Source: Acidobacterium capsulatum ATCC 51196 | GTDB taxonomy: Bacteria; Acidobacteriota; Terriglobia; Terriglobales; Acidobacteriaceae | Length of the DNA: 64,000 bases | Direction: 5' to 3' | NCBI RefSeq assembly: GCF_000022565.1 | Contig: NC_012483.1 | Location: forward strand, 1,798,001-1,862,000 | Shown here: positions 49,805 through 59,506 of the stretch, in pieces | Position numbering within the stretch: position 1 is the stretch's first letter | Layout of the letters: each line of letters opens with the position of its first letter | Notes under the pieces: generated by a model | The model's input: only the letters and a program-made list of their open reading frames with translations | The model's database searches: none | What the model was told of the DNA's origin: nothing | Program-made: the position numbers and the translations under genes

Positions 49805-51581
49805 TCGAGAGCAACAGCAGAAAGCCAACACGAATGCGGTACTTTCCCTGCGAGTGCTTGCGAATACGCCCGATGTAAAAACTGGACGGCTTGCGCCGTT
49901 CGGCGTTCTGCTTCGCCACATCCTTGAGCGCTTTTTCAACAACGACCTGATGTCTGCTGACGGAGAAGGCAAAACGCGGCTCGTCCAACTTGCGTTCGTG
50001 GTGGGTCTGCCAGGTTTTGTCTATGCTCTCTATCTGTACCCCTTATATAACCGCCCTTTTGGCCGAACGCAGCCATATTGGGGACAAGTGAGCGATCACT
50101 ATTTCTATGTGCTGTATTCGCTGGTGGCGACAGGGATTCTTACGATTTTTGCCTGGGACTTCTTTTTTCCGGACATCTTGGATGTTCGCATACTGGCAAC
50201 GTTGCCCCTAAAAGCAAGCCTTATGTTTCGCGCAAGGATATCGGCCATTACCGTGCTTCTTGCAGCGTTTCTCTTCGATTCAAACTTTCTGGCTCCGCTG
50301 GTTCTTCCAGAAGCCACGAATCCTCCCCGGCTCTTCAGGTTTTTGGCTGCTCACGCCGTTGCAGTCTTGATGAGCGGCGCTTTCGCGGCAACGTCTCTGC
50401 TGGCACTTCAGGGAATCCTCCTCGCTGTGTTTGGAGAGCACGGGTTTCGCAAAATCTCTCTCTGGGTGCAAGGGATTGCAATTGCGGCTCTATTGACGAT
50501 CCTGTTCCTATACCCAGTTATGCTCGGAAGCTTCCGCGCCCTGCTCGCGTCAGGCCACGGCATTGCATATGATTTGCCACCATTTTGGTTTCTCGGGATC
50601 TATCAACGGATACTCGACGGGCACAGGGCGTCGCCCGAGTTCGCCCGATTAGCCCATATGGCTTGGACTGCGATGTTCGTTGCTGCTTTGCTTGCGGTCC
50701 TGATCTATCCGCTCGCCTATGCGCGAAAAATGAGCGGCCTGGTGGAAGGAGTCGCTGCGCAAAGTGCCCTTCGGCGCAAACAGGCGGCATCTCGGCTGCT
50801 TGGCATCGTCTTGCGCAAGCCCTCAAGCCGAGCCATCTGGCAGTTTGCTATGCAGACGCTTGTCGGCGTTCCCCGATATCGCATCTACCTTGTTCTTTAC
50901 GGAGGCGCTGGGATTGCAATCTTGACATCCGTGGTGCTGAGGCTTCATTGGACCAGCGGGCATTTAAGTGCCGCAATTTCGCCCGCCGGCATTCAGGCCA
51001 TGATCCCAATCGTTGCATTCTGGACAGTGTCTGGAATGCACACCGCGTTTATGTCGCCAGCAGATCAGGACGGAAGGTGGATATTTCGCGTCATCCAGGG
51101 CAAGCCTGGATTTCATCATCTGGATGCCGCGAAGAATCTCGTCTGCAGTTGCTCGGCAATCTTAAGCCTTGGAACGGCTGCGATGGGCGATATGCTGGCT
51201 TCGCCCACAACCCTCGGCGGGCGAACGATGATTGCTCAACTGCTTATTGCCGTTGGCGTTTCGGTACTACTTACGGACGCATTCTTCTTAAATTTCAAAG
51301 CTATTCCATTCACTTTTAAGCCACTTTCCATCAAGACGAATTTGGCTTTCCTGGTGATCCCCTACTTCGGCTTCTTTCCCGCCGTAGTGGCGGCGACCGT
51401 TGCGTTGACACCGTGGATCGAGATGAGCGCAGTGCATCTAACGCTGACGGGCCTTGCTATTCTTGCGGTCCATCTACTGATGCGGTCAGCAAATCGTGAG
51501 GCGGTTGCCGATTATCTTGCGCGCACAGATCTGGACGAGGATGAAAATGAGTTTCCAATGAAACTAGGCTTGCGCGGCTGA
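49797..51581 (+). CDS. ABC-2-type multi-pass membrane permease
   Basis: 594 residues, the membrane partner of the preceding ATPase. Many hydrophobic segments are visible, for example LVQLAFVVGLPGFVYALYLY (about 62-81), FYVLYSLVATGILTIFAWDF (about 103-122), AVAVLMSGAFAATSLLALQG (about 186-205) and VVAATVALTPWIEMSAVHL near the C-terminus. There is no large periplasmic domain. The substrate cannot be deduced; PadR control suggests a toxic compound or peptide. The start overlaps the ATPase stop by 8 bases. Confidence 0.8.
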   Translation: MNNREQQQKANTNAVLSLRVLANTPDVKTGRLAPFGVLLRHILERFFNNDLMSADGEGKTRLVQLAFVVGLPGFVYALYLYPLYNRPFGRTQPYWGQVSDHYFYVLYSLVATGILTIFAWDFFFPDILDVRILATLPLKASLMFRARISAITVLLAAFLFDSNFLAPLVLPEATNPPRLFRFLAAHAVAVLMSGAFAATSLLALQGILLAVFGEHGFRKISLWVQGIAIAALLTILFLYPVMLGSFRALLASGHGIAYDLPPFWFLGIYQRILDGHRASPEFARLAHMAWTAMFVAALLAVLIYPLAYARKMSGLVEGVAAQSALRRKQAASRLLGIVLRKPSSRAIWQFAMQTLVGVPRYRIYLVLYGGAGIAILTSVVLRLHWTSGHLSAAISPAGIQAMIPIVAFWTVSGMHTAFMSPADQDGRWIFRVIQGKPGFHHLDAAKNLVCSCSAILSLGTAAMGDMLASPTTLGGRTMIAQLLIAVGVSVLLTDAFFLNFKAIPFTFKPLSIKTNLAFLVIPYFGFFPAVVAATVALTPWIEMSAVHLTLTGLAILAVHLLMRSANREAVADYLARTDLDEDENEFPMKLGLRG

Positions 51582-51679
51582 GAAGTCCGCAGCGTCTACC
51601 GGCGAGTGCCGGCTTGCACTATGCCAGTAAACAGGAAAGACACCGGACAAGATGATCGGCGCAAAAACCACTGAATGGC

Positions 51680-51778
51680 GAACCCTACCTTCCGGATCAA
51701 CTCCGCGATCGGTACACCCACCTCAGCCTGTTTCGGCACCCCCACAATCTGCTCTACGGAACACTTCCACTTCGGCAT
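51680..51778 (-). mobile_element. IS3 OrfA 5' fragment
   Basis: MPKWKCSVEQIVGVPKQAEV followed by GVPIAELIRKVGF matches the first 33 residues of the IS3 OrfA at 46980 with several substitutions, then the similarity ends. It is an older or more decayed piece of the same IS type, which brackets the PadR/ABC cluster together with the copy at 46.7-47.0 kb. Confidence 0.7.
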
Positions 51779-51928
51779 CCGATCTCCAAGCCAACTCTCT
51801 GCTCTCGTTGCGCCGAAATATTAACCGTCCGCCTGGCCCAGCTTTAGCCAGGCCATTCACCCAAGCGCCAGACCACGGGAGCGAGAATACACCCAAGCAG
51901 CCGATCCCGAATTTACGAGCTGAGTGAA

Positions 51929-51969
51929 GCGACATCGGTGACAGACTCCCCCATCCGTCCCGATGTCGC
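51929..51969. other. 10-bp inverted repeat downstream of integrase
   Basis: GCGACATCGG (51929-51938) and CCGATGTCGC (51960-51969) are perfect arms with a 21-base spacer. The repeat lies 18 bases past the end of the integrase gene. It could be a terminator, an IS end left by the nearby IS3 fragment, or part of a recombination site. Confidence 0.4.
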
Positions 51970-51986
51970 CAAATGACGTTGAAAGC

Positions 51987-53264
51987 TCATGCAAATGACT
52001 GGTCCGGCGACCAATCTGCATTTCCATGAACACGCGAGAGAAGATCCGTCACGCGAGCCTGACGGGCTTCTGACCACTTTGCATAGTGCTTTTTCACAAC
52101 ATCAACCGAGTCACCGAGAACATCTGCAACCTCTTCAAAGCTCGCACCGGCAGCGAGCAATTCGGTTGCCAGCGTGTGACGAAAGCGATGCGCGTGTGCC
52201 TTTTTGACGCCCGACTTTTTAAATACAGCACCGACGCTTTCTCCAATCACAGTCACGATAGATCGCACAGTAGACTTCCCCGACCAGAAGTAATACGGGC
52301 AGTCTGCCATGGCTTCGCGAGGAACAGGCACATTATCGAGAGCCTCCTTCATCTCGCGTGGAATCGGGAGGTAGACTCTCTTGTTATTCTTTGTTGCGCG
52401 TATGAAGACGACCCAGCGTCCACCCTCCTTGCTGATGCGGTCGCGACGCAAAACCGCGACGTCGCTGATCCGAAGCGCAGTAAAGCGAAGTGTCAGGATA
52501 ATGGCCAGGGCGCGCTTTCGCTCATAAGCATTCCTGCCGAATTGCTGTGTAGCCGCAATGATTAGCTCTACCTCCTCGGGAGTGTAGGGCTCCACGTCGT
52601 TCGGCGAGACGATCTTTGGTCCCTTGATCATCAACGCGATATTCGCTTTGCATAAATCGCGAGCCATGCAGTAGGAGAAGAACGCGCGCAAGGTCTCAAG
52701 CTCCTTCAAGCTGGTAATAGGCGCAAGCTCCCGCGACGCCCGAAAGCTATCAAGAAGCGTCACTGTGACATCCCGTACGTAGTGAATATCCTTGCTCCCC
52801 ATAAACGTGGCAAGTCTCCTTAGGGAATTGCGATATTTGCGAATGGTTGGCTCCCTTACACCGTTCGTCTCACAGTTCGCGAGAAAGGCTTGTACTGCCG
52901 TCTCGATGATCGCAGGGGCATCGTGCACCTTTGAGATGGAGGCTAGTATCCTCGCCGAATGGGTTGCGGCTTCCGGCTCAGGTGAGACTGAGACTGCTAC
53001 GCTTGAACACTTCTGGCCGGGCTCGTCTGACTCCCCGGTAAGTGCCTTTGAACAGATCTCTATCAATCGGGCCATTCTCGCGTTGGCCTTTGCCGCGTCC
53101 CGGGTAGCAAGAGACTTCCTGAGGATCCGATACCCCTTCAAGTAACCATCACCATAAATTGGGCAATTGCAGCCAAACACTACACGGCCTTGCTTTCGGT
53201 GTCTGCAGTTCTTCGAGTGACGTCGATAAATAGTGAACGAAAATCCTGAATTAATTGGATTCAT
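51987..53264 (-). CDS. Tyrosine recombinase (phage-type integrase)
   Basis: 425 residues. After a cysteine/histidine-containing N-terminus (RHSKNCRHRKQGRVVFGCNC, about 14-33, possibly metal binding) there is a SAM-like core-binding domain (about 120-210). The catalytic domain has box I LRFTALRISDVAVLRRDR (Arg near 266), box II HAHRFRHTLATELLAAGAS (HxxR, about 360-378) and the tyrosine in VVKKHYAKWSEARQ (about 397-410). The residues needed for strand exchange look complete. It probably drives integration of the surrounding accessory DNA; no tRNA target is seen next to it. Confidence 0.9.
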   Translation of the reverse strand: MNPINSGFSFTIYRRHSKNCRHRKQGRVVFGCNCPIYGDGYLKGYRILRKSLATRDAAKANARMARLIEICSKALTGESDEPGQKCSSVAVSVSPEPEAATHSARILASISKVHDAPAIIETAVQAFLANCETNGVREPTIRKYRNSLRRLATFMGSKDIHYVRDVTVTLLDSFRASRELAPITSLKELETLRAFFSYCMARDLCKANIALMIKGPKIVSPNDVEPYTPEEVELIIAATQQFGRNAYERKRALAIILTLRFTALRISDVAVLRRDRISKEGGRWVVFIRATKNNKRVYLPIPREMKEALDNVPVPREAMADCPYYFWSGKSTVRSIVTVIGESVGAVFKKSGVKKAHAHRFRHTLATELLAAGASFEEVADVLGDSVDVVKKHYAKWSEARQARVTDLLSRVHGNADWSPDQSFA

Positions 53265-53660
53265 AAATCATGCCTTCTGAATTGCCATCGAGGAGCAGTC
53301 ACAGATCGGAAGTTTCGCAATTGGATTAGCTCGACGCTCATCACAATCGGCGACCCGGTGTGTGCATCCACCAATGGACTGCATCGAAAACTCGAGGCCT
53401 CTGAACTTTCGCAAATTACTCTCCAGTTCCAGAGATGGACTGGAGAGGCGGACGATTAGATTTACAGTGTTGTGACGAATCTGGCGTACGTGAGTGCCTG
53501 GGACTGACTGAGTCCGGTGGAGGGGTAGAACAAGGAATGAACCGCACGCGCGACCAAATAACGAGGCGATTGCTGACAAGCACGACACTCTGTCCGTTGG
53601 TAAAGTGGCGGGAAAGAAGTGCTGGGTCAGTTCTTGCACGGATACCCATTTATTGCGTCA
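53265..53660. other. Gap with one strong hairpin
   Basis: No coding sequence is convincing in this 396-base stretch. CTCTCCAGT (53419-53427) pairs perfectly with ACTGGAGAG (53439-53447) around an 11-base loop. On the minus strand it lies downstream of the HTH gene and could end its transcript. Confidence 0.35.
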
Positions 53661-54116
53661 TCAGCGGTCGCGATCACGAATGCGAGATTTGAGCTTCCTT
53701 GCGGTGCGATAGGCCTCGTGCTCCCAGCACTCATCGCCAGTGGGCAGCTTGCGGTGAAGATCCGCTTCCTCTACACCCATTAGAGTGCTGGAAGCGAGTC
53801 GCACGCGATCCTGTTGGCGCGACGGTCTCTCCGCTCTCCTCTGCTGAATTTCCAGTCGTTGATGGACGCTCACCACGACGGATTCCGGAATGCTAAGGCT
53901 GATATAGCGTCGGGCTGTTTTCCTTCGATTCATGGATTCCAGACACAGAACTCCGGGCTCATTACGGAACAGCCTGCGGATAGTGTCTTCATCCTTGTTC
54001 CAGAGCTTTGCGATCTCCTTTGGAGTGAAATGCTGTTCGAATGCCCTGCCGGACGGAGCACGACCCGCATCTGATCGATGCTGTTGATCGCGTGTGTCTG
54101 GAGGGAATTCGGGCAT
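53661..54116 (-). CDS. Excisionase-like helix-turn-helix protein
   Basis: 151 residues. The core FTPKEIAKLWNKDEDTIRRL (about 30-49) followed by FRNEPGVL and ARRYISLSIPESVVVSVHQR (about 68-87) is the HTH/excisionase pattern that acidobacterial genomes often carry beside integrases. The N- and C-terminal thirds are polar and charged. It is encoded on the same strand as the integrase and the two large recombinases and probably helps direct recombination or controls the element's genes. Confidence 0.65.
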   Translation of the reverse strand: MPEFPPDTRDQQHRSDAGRAPSGRAFEQHFTPKEIAKLWNKDEDTIRRLFRNEPGVLCLESMNRRKTARRYISLSIPESVVVSVHQRLEIQQRRAERPSRQQDRVRLASSTLMGVEEADLHRKLPTGDECWEHEAYRTARKLKSRIRDRDR

Positions 54117-54402
54117 AGGATATTTACAACATCGAGCTTTTAGACGAGATCCGAACAGTGCCTTGTAGACCGAAAGCCGCGGCGCAGAGGCTCTTGAGAG
54201 GACTGTTCATTTGAGAGGCCAACGTCTGATCGGTCGGCCGGACTTACGGAAGCGGATTACACGAGTGACCAGCACACGCGTCGTGCTGTCGGAAGAGGTA
54301 TTGGAAGGGTTGGATGGTGCGGCATTTGCATTTTGATTGAGAAATCCGACTCTGTAGAGTGCAAAATACTCGGCGGGCGCAGCTCCATGCCGAGCCTTAT
54401 CC

Positions 54403-56205
54403 CTACCGGCACTTGCGCCGTTGGACACGTGCTGCCCGTTGGCTACGATAGTTCGTGTCGTACCGCATTTTGATGGTTGCATAATCGACCCATTGAATCT
54501 TGGCCAAGACAGCATCCTTGTCCGGATATTTATCCCGCCAATAATAAGCAAAGCTGCTGCGAATCGAGGTCGGCGATGCGCGTTTTTTGAGGTAGCGCCA
54601 GATGACGCCGGAGACAAAATTTCCCAAGCTGCTTGACGATAGAGGCTGCCCTACTTGGTTGAAAAAAAGCAGCTTCGGATGCTCTGGATTGAGAAGCATC
54701 GGCCGACATTCGTTTACGTAACACTCGAGCACCGGAACAATCTGACGCAGTACCAATCCCCGATGCAGCTCGCCCTGTAAATCTTCATAGCTAAACTGCC
54801 AAAACTCGGCATCTGGGTCCTCGATCAGTTGCTCCTTTGCCCACATTGGAGCCCCAAAGGGCGGCCCATCTTTTGGAATCGGCCCGCGAAAGATATTCGG
54901 GCCGAGCTCTGCCTGTCGTAAAAAGCGGGGTGGCCATTGCGCGAGAATCAGGCATGAGATCAGCAACTCGTTGTGTATGCGCCATGCCCGGGTGAGGCCG
55001 GTGCAGCATAAACGCCGTGCTCGCATTTGCCCTGGCACAGAAGCAAGCTCCTGGTATGGCACGTAACGCATCCTGCGTCTGGCTTTGAGCGCGCTCTCGG
55101 GCTCCCTGCGAAGCTTGCGATAAACCTCCTCGATCCAGTTGAGGTCGAGGTTGTCAAAGGCAGACGTACAACGCAACGATGAGAACATCCGGCTCAGCCT
55201 CCCTACGATAGTGTTGCGCTTGCAGCCTCTCTCCTTTCGGAGGTAATGGGCGAAGTCAAAAATAAAGCCCGGATTGAGGATTCCGCGGAGACTCGTCAGA
55301 TCGACCATCCCACGCACGCTTACAGCGTAGCCAACCAAATCTTCAAGATGCGAAATAAGCTCCTGCTCTGTCGCAGGCGCGAGAGGTAATTTTTTCTGCT
55401 CCGCCGCCGCGCGCCTCGAGGCGATAATTGTGTCGATTTCTCCTTGTAGTGCTTCTGCCATCGAAGTGAGCGGCAACTTGCAGCTTCGACGTTTAGGTTC
55501 CGCATGAAGCGCAGGAAAGAGATATTCCAGCCTTGCGTCACGGATTGCCCTCAAAAAAGTTGATTTTGCATTTCGGATGTAGGCATAACTCTTACCGGTA
55601 GACAGTGCGGTCTCTGCCCACGTATTGAGGTCCAACATAGAAAAGTCGCACCGATGACGTCCGCGGCGCATCGCATCTTTCACGATGCACGATGAACCAT
55701 GGTTCAGGCCTGCACTATCTGCGAACACTTCCCATTCATCAAGCATCGCAAAGCTTCCGGGCGAAAATCCGAACCTCCTTGCATATCGCAAGAGCGTATT
55801 GCGACTGCTGAGCAGTTGCCTCTTGGTACTATGCGACAGATGGCTAGACATCACGTAGCTGAGGAATGCCGTGTCGCCTTCGACAACCTGGTGCACAGTC
55901 ATATCTATGGGGGTGGTCTTAAGAGCTTTTGCCAAATGATTGAGTAAATGCGTAAAGTCAGCCATCCGCTTTACGACCTGTCTCTTTGTTTTGGCAGGAT
56001 CCAGTGAAAGCTCTGACCGGATTGCGGTCATAACCCCCTGGACGCTCTCATTGGGAGCAACTGCTAGACGAGAGACTGCAGGTGCTCCTGATCTGCTGAG
56101 GTTTAATACAGAGATGCTCATACGTTTTCCGTTGTGGGGAGATCGGACGCAGTACCGGATCGGTAGTCTCAGGTCCGGCACTGGTCCATTGGTAGCAATC
56201 GTCAC
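54403..56205 (-). CDS. Large atypical tyrosine recombinase (second of tandem pair)
   Basis: 600 residues, GTG start at 56205, five bases after the stop of the partner gene. An extended N-terminal region (about 1-400) contains core-binding-like helices (LSSRNTLLRYARRFGFSPGS). The C-terminal part fits a tyrosine-recombinase domain: QWPPRFLRQAELG (box I Arg, near 428), SPTSIRSSFAYYWRDKYP (box II with T in place of the usual H of HxxR, about 547-564), LAKIQWVDYATIKMRYDTNY (box III W and final Tyr, about 569-588). It is about 200 residues longer than ordinary integrases, comparable in size to TnpB of Tn554. Probably works with its partner on one element. Confidence 0.65.
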   Translation of the reverse strand: MTIATNGPVPDLRLPIRYCVRSPHNGKRMSISVLNLSRSGAPAVSRLAVAPNESVQGVMTAIRSELSLDPAKTKRQVVKRMADFTHLLNHLAKALKTTPIDMTVHQVVEGDTAFLSYVMSSHLSHSTKRQLLSSRNTLLRYARRFGFSPGSFAMLDEWEVFADSAGLNHGSSCIVKDAMRRGRHRCDFSMLDLNTWAETALSTGKSYAYIRNAKSTFLRAIRDARLEYLFPALHAEPKRRSCKLPLTSMAEALQGEIDTIIASRRAAAEQKKLPLAPATEQELISHLEDLVGYAVSVRGMVDLTSLRGILNPGFIFDFAHYLRKERGCKRNTIVGRLSRMFSSLRCTSAFDNLDLNWIEEVYRKLRREPESALKARRRMRYVPYQELASVPGQMRARRLCCTGLTRAWRIHNELLISCLILAQWPPRFLRQAELGPNIFRGPIPKDGPPFGAPMWAKEQLIEDPDAEFWQFSYEDLQGELHRGLVLRQIVPVLECYVNECRPMLLNPEHPKLLFFNQVGQPLSSSSLGNFVSGVIWRYLKKRASPTSIRSSFAYYWRDKYPDKDAVLAKIQWVDYATIKMRYDTNYRSQRAARVQRRKCR

Positions 56206-56210
56206 CGTTA

Positions 56211-58001
56211 CTAAATCAGATCGGCGACCTCATCCTCCAGGGCGGCAGCGCCGTGAGAGGCGTTGAAGCCAGCGATGTAATATCGTGCTGCTGTGCTTCC
56301 AGAGAAGGGATCGACATGCCATAGGCACGCAGCAATCTCTTCCATGGTGGCTCCAGTGGAGAGCATGTGCGCGGCGACAATATCTCGAAAGTCTTTGACC
56401 CGCATCCGCTTGTTTGTATGCTCTATGCTGCGCCGGACCACGAGATTCAGGAGGGTTTTTTGGGTTAATGGACGCCCGTTCTTCGCGAAGAAAAGACGTG
56501 TTGAATCTGGAACTTTCGGGCTCTGCTTCCGCGCAAGAATCGGATGATAGTGGCCCATGTACTCGCTGAATAAATCCCGCACCTCAAGCGGGAATACCTC
56601 CCACACTTCTTCGCCGGCCTTTGTTGACATCTCCAACCAGTGACCGACTAAAAAGCGGGCTCGCGGCTCCCTGCGCCGAAGTTCTTCTGCCCACGGAGGA
56701 AGCCTGATTTTAAATTGACCAACCAACTCAGCTGAGATTTCGGTTTCGAATAGCCCTAGTTGTTGGTGCGGGTTGCTGCACGCCTCGAAGGTATTTCTCG
56801 CGCGGTGAGGAATACAAGAATTGATCGCGAAGATGAGAGCATCGTGGACGAGCCAAGCCGTCTCAACCTCCGTCAGTTTTTGCGGTCCCGCTCGGAGCGC
56901 GAGAATACGCGTGGCAATTGCGGCGACGGATGGATATTTTGGAAGATCATCTAGCTTTCGCCGTTGAATTCTTGCTGGCGCTTCACTCCGAAGTGCACGA
57001 AGCTTTGATCGAAACCAACTGTAATCGAGCCCCCTCAATCTCGGATACGTAAATGTCAACGAACAAATGCCACTTAGCTTTGCAATTACACTTTGCGGCT
57101 TGCAGCGATCATTCGCGAGGAGCCAACGAATGAAGCCGCCGACAATCTCCTCCGTGATCAACTGCGTAAGGTGATAAATTTCGCTCAGTCCCTGAACCAC
57201 GACCGCATAACTGTAAAGCTCCACAAAATGCCGCTGCAAACTCTCGCCCGTAACAGGCCGGATCATGAGCGCGGCATCTCGATCGGCTAGATCCTCGTCG
57301 GCAGTCTTCCAGCGGATGACCTCAACTATCTCGTCGCGGAGCGACAGAGGCAGATCCTTTAGCTGCATGCGATACTTTGGTGGATTCTTGCTGGCCAAAC
57401 TAAACCGCGGAAACAGGTTCTGGAGGCCCGCAACACGCAACATCCTGCGGAAATTCGACTCCACGTGAATGATTGAATCCATGGATCGACCTTTTTCGAG
57501 CCTACGCCGTTTCCATCCTTCGAGTGTTTTGCCACTAAATTCCTGCGGCAAGCATCTCTTGCGGATTGCGAATCTCACGATGCTTTTTGTTCCTCTGGCA
57601 TCACCTTTCAATGCATCGAGGATTGGTTTCCAGGCCTCGCGCAGCTCAAACGCCGGAGACGTCCAGCCTGCTCTATGAGCCAGGTCGAGCAGCTTATGCA
57701 GGTCGCAAGAGTACTGGACCGCCGATTGCCGATTCACTCCGCGTCCTACGACAAATGCGACCAGTTGCTGGTCGATCTCAACGAGTTCATCCAATTGAAT
57801 TGCGTCGGGCGGTAGTTCGAGGAATTCTGACACGCGCGTGGAGACAGTGCGCAACACGCTTATGAGCCGCTTTTGCGCTCTCGAGGGCAGCGTGATAGAC
57901 AAATAGGCTCCTTGAATGATCGAGACCGCATCGGCAAGCGTTTGCGGAGCTTTGGCTTCTTTCAGATATGAATAGAGGGTTGAGTGGGTAGGTAGGTCCA
58001 C
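56211..58001 (-). CDS. Large atypical tyrosine recombinase (first of tandem pair)
   Basis: 596 residues from GTG 58001 (GAGGA about 9 bases upstream). Same plan as its neighbour: long helical N-terminal half, then box I around INSCIPHRARNTFEAC (near 385-400), box II RVKDFRDIVAAHMLSTGATM (K in place of H in HxxR, about 537-556) and box III with LWHVDPFSGSTAARYYIAGF (about 562-581), which contains the candidate tyrosine. The two genes are nearly equal in length and read in the same direction with a 5-base gap, so they are one transcript. I infer a two-recombinase mobile element, not related closely to the 425-residue integrase downstream. Confidence 0.65.
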   Translation of the reverse strand: MDLPTHSTLYSYLKEAKAPQTLADAVSIIQGAYLSITLPSRAQKRLISVLRTVSTRVSEFLELPPDAIQLDELVEIDQQLVAFVVGRGVNRQSAVQYSCDLHKLLDLAHRAGWTSPAFELREAWKPILDALKGDARGTKSIVRFAIRKRCLPQEFSGKTLEGWKRRRLEKGRSMDSIIHVESNFRRMLRVAGLQNLFPRFSLASKNPPKYRMQLKDLPLSLRDEIVEVIRWKTADEDLADRDAALMIRPVTGESLQRHFVELYSYAVVVQGLSEIYHLTQLITEEIVGGFIRWLLANDRCKPQSVIAKLSGICSLTFTYPRLRGLDYSWFRSKLRALRSEAPARIQRRKLDDLPKYPSVAAIATRILALRAGPQKLTEVETAWLVHDALIFAINSCIPHRARNTFEACSNPHQQLGLFETEISAELVGQFKIRLPPWAEELRRREPRARFLVGHWLEMSTKAGEEVWEVFPLEVRDLFSEYMGHYHPILARKQSPKVPDSTRLFFAKNGRPLTQKTLLNLVVRRSIEHTNKRMRVKDFRDIVAAHMLSTGATMEEIAACLWHVDPFSGSTAARYYIAGFNASHGAAALEDEVADLI

Positions 58002-58701
58002 GGCTTTAGTTCCTCAGAAATGCATACTGGGTTTGACGGGCGATAATCAGAGCCATTCGAGACGAGTGGGCGTCGTCGCAGCTTATTGGCCCTTGCTGCG
58101 GAAGAGACGAGTTGCCCCGTATCATCTGATGGAAGTTTTCATGGGGCGTGGTAAGGCGGTGCAGATCCCATGATCTTGCTGCCGACGAGCAAGGTGAGAG
58201 ACCTGCTTGGAAAGCAGATCAAGCGCGGCTGTTTGCTGACCATCTGTCAGGCGGCGCGGACGCACCACCTATTTGCGTGTAGAGCCCTTCCTTTTCCATT
58301 TCAGGTCTAAAGAAGGACTTTTTCTAGCGATTGGGGGCAGGCCTCAGGCCTTTGTTCGATCAAGATGAGCGGTAGACAATTCTTCGCGTGAGCTAATCCG
58401 TGGATTCCATGGTCGGTGCTATGCTGCTTTGCGTCGTTGTAGGCATAGATTGCCGACATGCAGCGAGCAAAACCTGATGCCTCATCTCGGAGCACGGAAG
58501 CATGTGACGTTAGGCGGATGCTTGGGAGCGCTAGATGGGTAGTGGCTGTTGGTTGCAGAATGGGCTCTGATCTCTCAAGATCGTTCAACCTTGTCGGAAG
58601 TATGAATTGGCATTTGTGGCCAGTTCTCGGGGGCATGCCCGATGGCAGCGAGTCACAGTTTCGAAGCGACGGGCGAGTACTCGCGCTCGGCCGCGGGTCA
58701 G
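58002..58701. other. Gap without supported gene
   Basis: About 700 bases between the recombinase pair and a small hypothetical gene. Reading frames exist on both strands but none shows a family pattern, a ribosome site or a conserved-looking protein. I see no tRNA or clear repeat here. It may be the outer end of the recombinase element. Confidence 0.3.
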
Positions 58702-59226
58702 TCACCTCGGCGCTACCGTAGGCTCGTCTCCGCATAGCGGAGCTACCCGCCTCAGTGAGGCTCCGGAACTCAGCTCAATGGGCGACGGAAAGGGGGGACT
58801 ACCGACTGGCTTCAGAGCCTGCTCGGCCTGGATGCAGCCTGTGGAGAGGTTCGTTTTGCCCGGCGCACCCGAAATAATCTCCTCTGCTGTCGCGACTGTA
58901 GGGTTCAGGATGGCGCGCGCCTGCTGAACGAGTGGGGCCACAGCATCTGCTATGCCGATCTGCCCTTTTTTGTCGAGGTCAGGAGCAATCACCCCAGCGA
59001 TGCGATCTACCTCAAGCCTAGCGATCTCCAGGAGAGATGCACGACGACCGCATCGACGGAGATACTCATGTACGTAGGCACATGCGACGTGCATGCGCTC
59101 ATGATGTAGGGTGAGTGCGAGAGAGTCCGCAGCGATGCAGGCGGGGACCGCCCGCTCGGAATACGCCAACAGTCCGGCTATGCCGATCTGCTCCGGGTCG
59201 CGGTCGATGTGACGTAGAGTGCTCAT
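58702..59226 (-). CDS. Hypothetical protein
   Basis: 174 residues from ATG 59226, which has AAGGAGA about 7 bases upstream; an in-frame start 14 codons earlier is less likely. The first 110 residues are regular and helical (GIAGLLAYSERAVPACIAAD, ALTLHHERMHVACAYVHEYL, ARLEVDRIAGVIAPDLDKKG), while the last 50 are proline/serine-rich and may be unstructured. HHERMHVACAYVHEY has spaced histidines but not a clear HExxH. No family recognised. Confidence 0.55.
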   Translation of the reverse strand: MSTLRHIDRDPEQIGIAGLLAYSERAVPACIAADSLALTLHHERMHVACAYVHEYLRRCGRRASLLEIARLEVDRIAGVIAPDLDKKGQIGIADAVAPLVQQARAILNPTVATAEEIISGAPGKTNLSTGCIQAEQALKPVGSPPFPSPIELSSGASLRRVAPLCGDEPTVAPR

Positions 59227-59474
59227 TTTACTGTCTCCTTTAGATTGAGTGATGTAAATCGTCCGCAAAACCGCCAGTCAGCGTGCCGGTGAGCTCTTTG
59301 CGGTGGCGAGTGCAATTGCGTTTTGCGGCGATGTAGCAGCGTGCTGGGGTGACTGATCTGCAGTCTGCATCCGGCGGACAAAAAGTGCTAGTCCGGCATC
59401 CGAGCAGCAGCGCCACTCCCGCTCACTTTTAAGCGCAAAATATTACTCATAAGTAATAGTTTTATGTCGATTGC

Positions 59475-59506
59475 GCGAGGTGGAGGTGCCACCTCGCAAT
59501 GGCACC
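59475..59506. promoter_or_regulatory. Two mutually exclusive hairpins
   Basis: GCGAGGTGG (59475-59483) pairs perfectly with CCACCTCGC (59489-59497). The overlapping arm GGTGCCA (59485-59491) can instead pair with TGGCACC (59500-59506). Only one can form at a time, the logic of an attenuator or anti-terminator. On the minus strand this lies about 250 bases before the gene at 59226. It sits in an AT-rich stretch with no gene. Confidence 0.35.

Noticed and set aside
53268-53639. 123-codon minus-strand frame after the integrase gene
   Set aside because: Composition and sequence look random, no ribosome site, and a strong hairpin lies within it.
51987-58001. Recombinase-in-trio (RIT) element made of the three recombinase genes
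   Set aside because: RIT elements have three adjacent overlapping recombinases of similar type; here the 425-residue integrase is separated by an HTH gene and gaps and differs from the large pair.
58307-58735. 142-codon minus-strand frame
   Set aside because: Overlaps the end of the better supported gene at 58702-59226 and shows no conserved-looking features.
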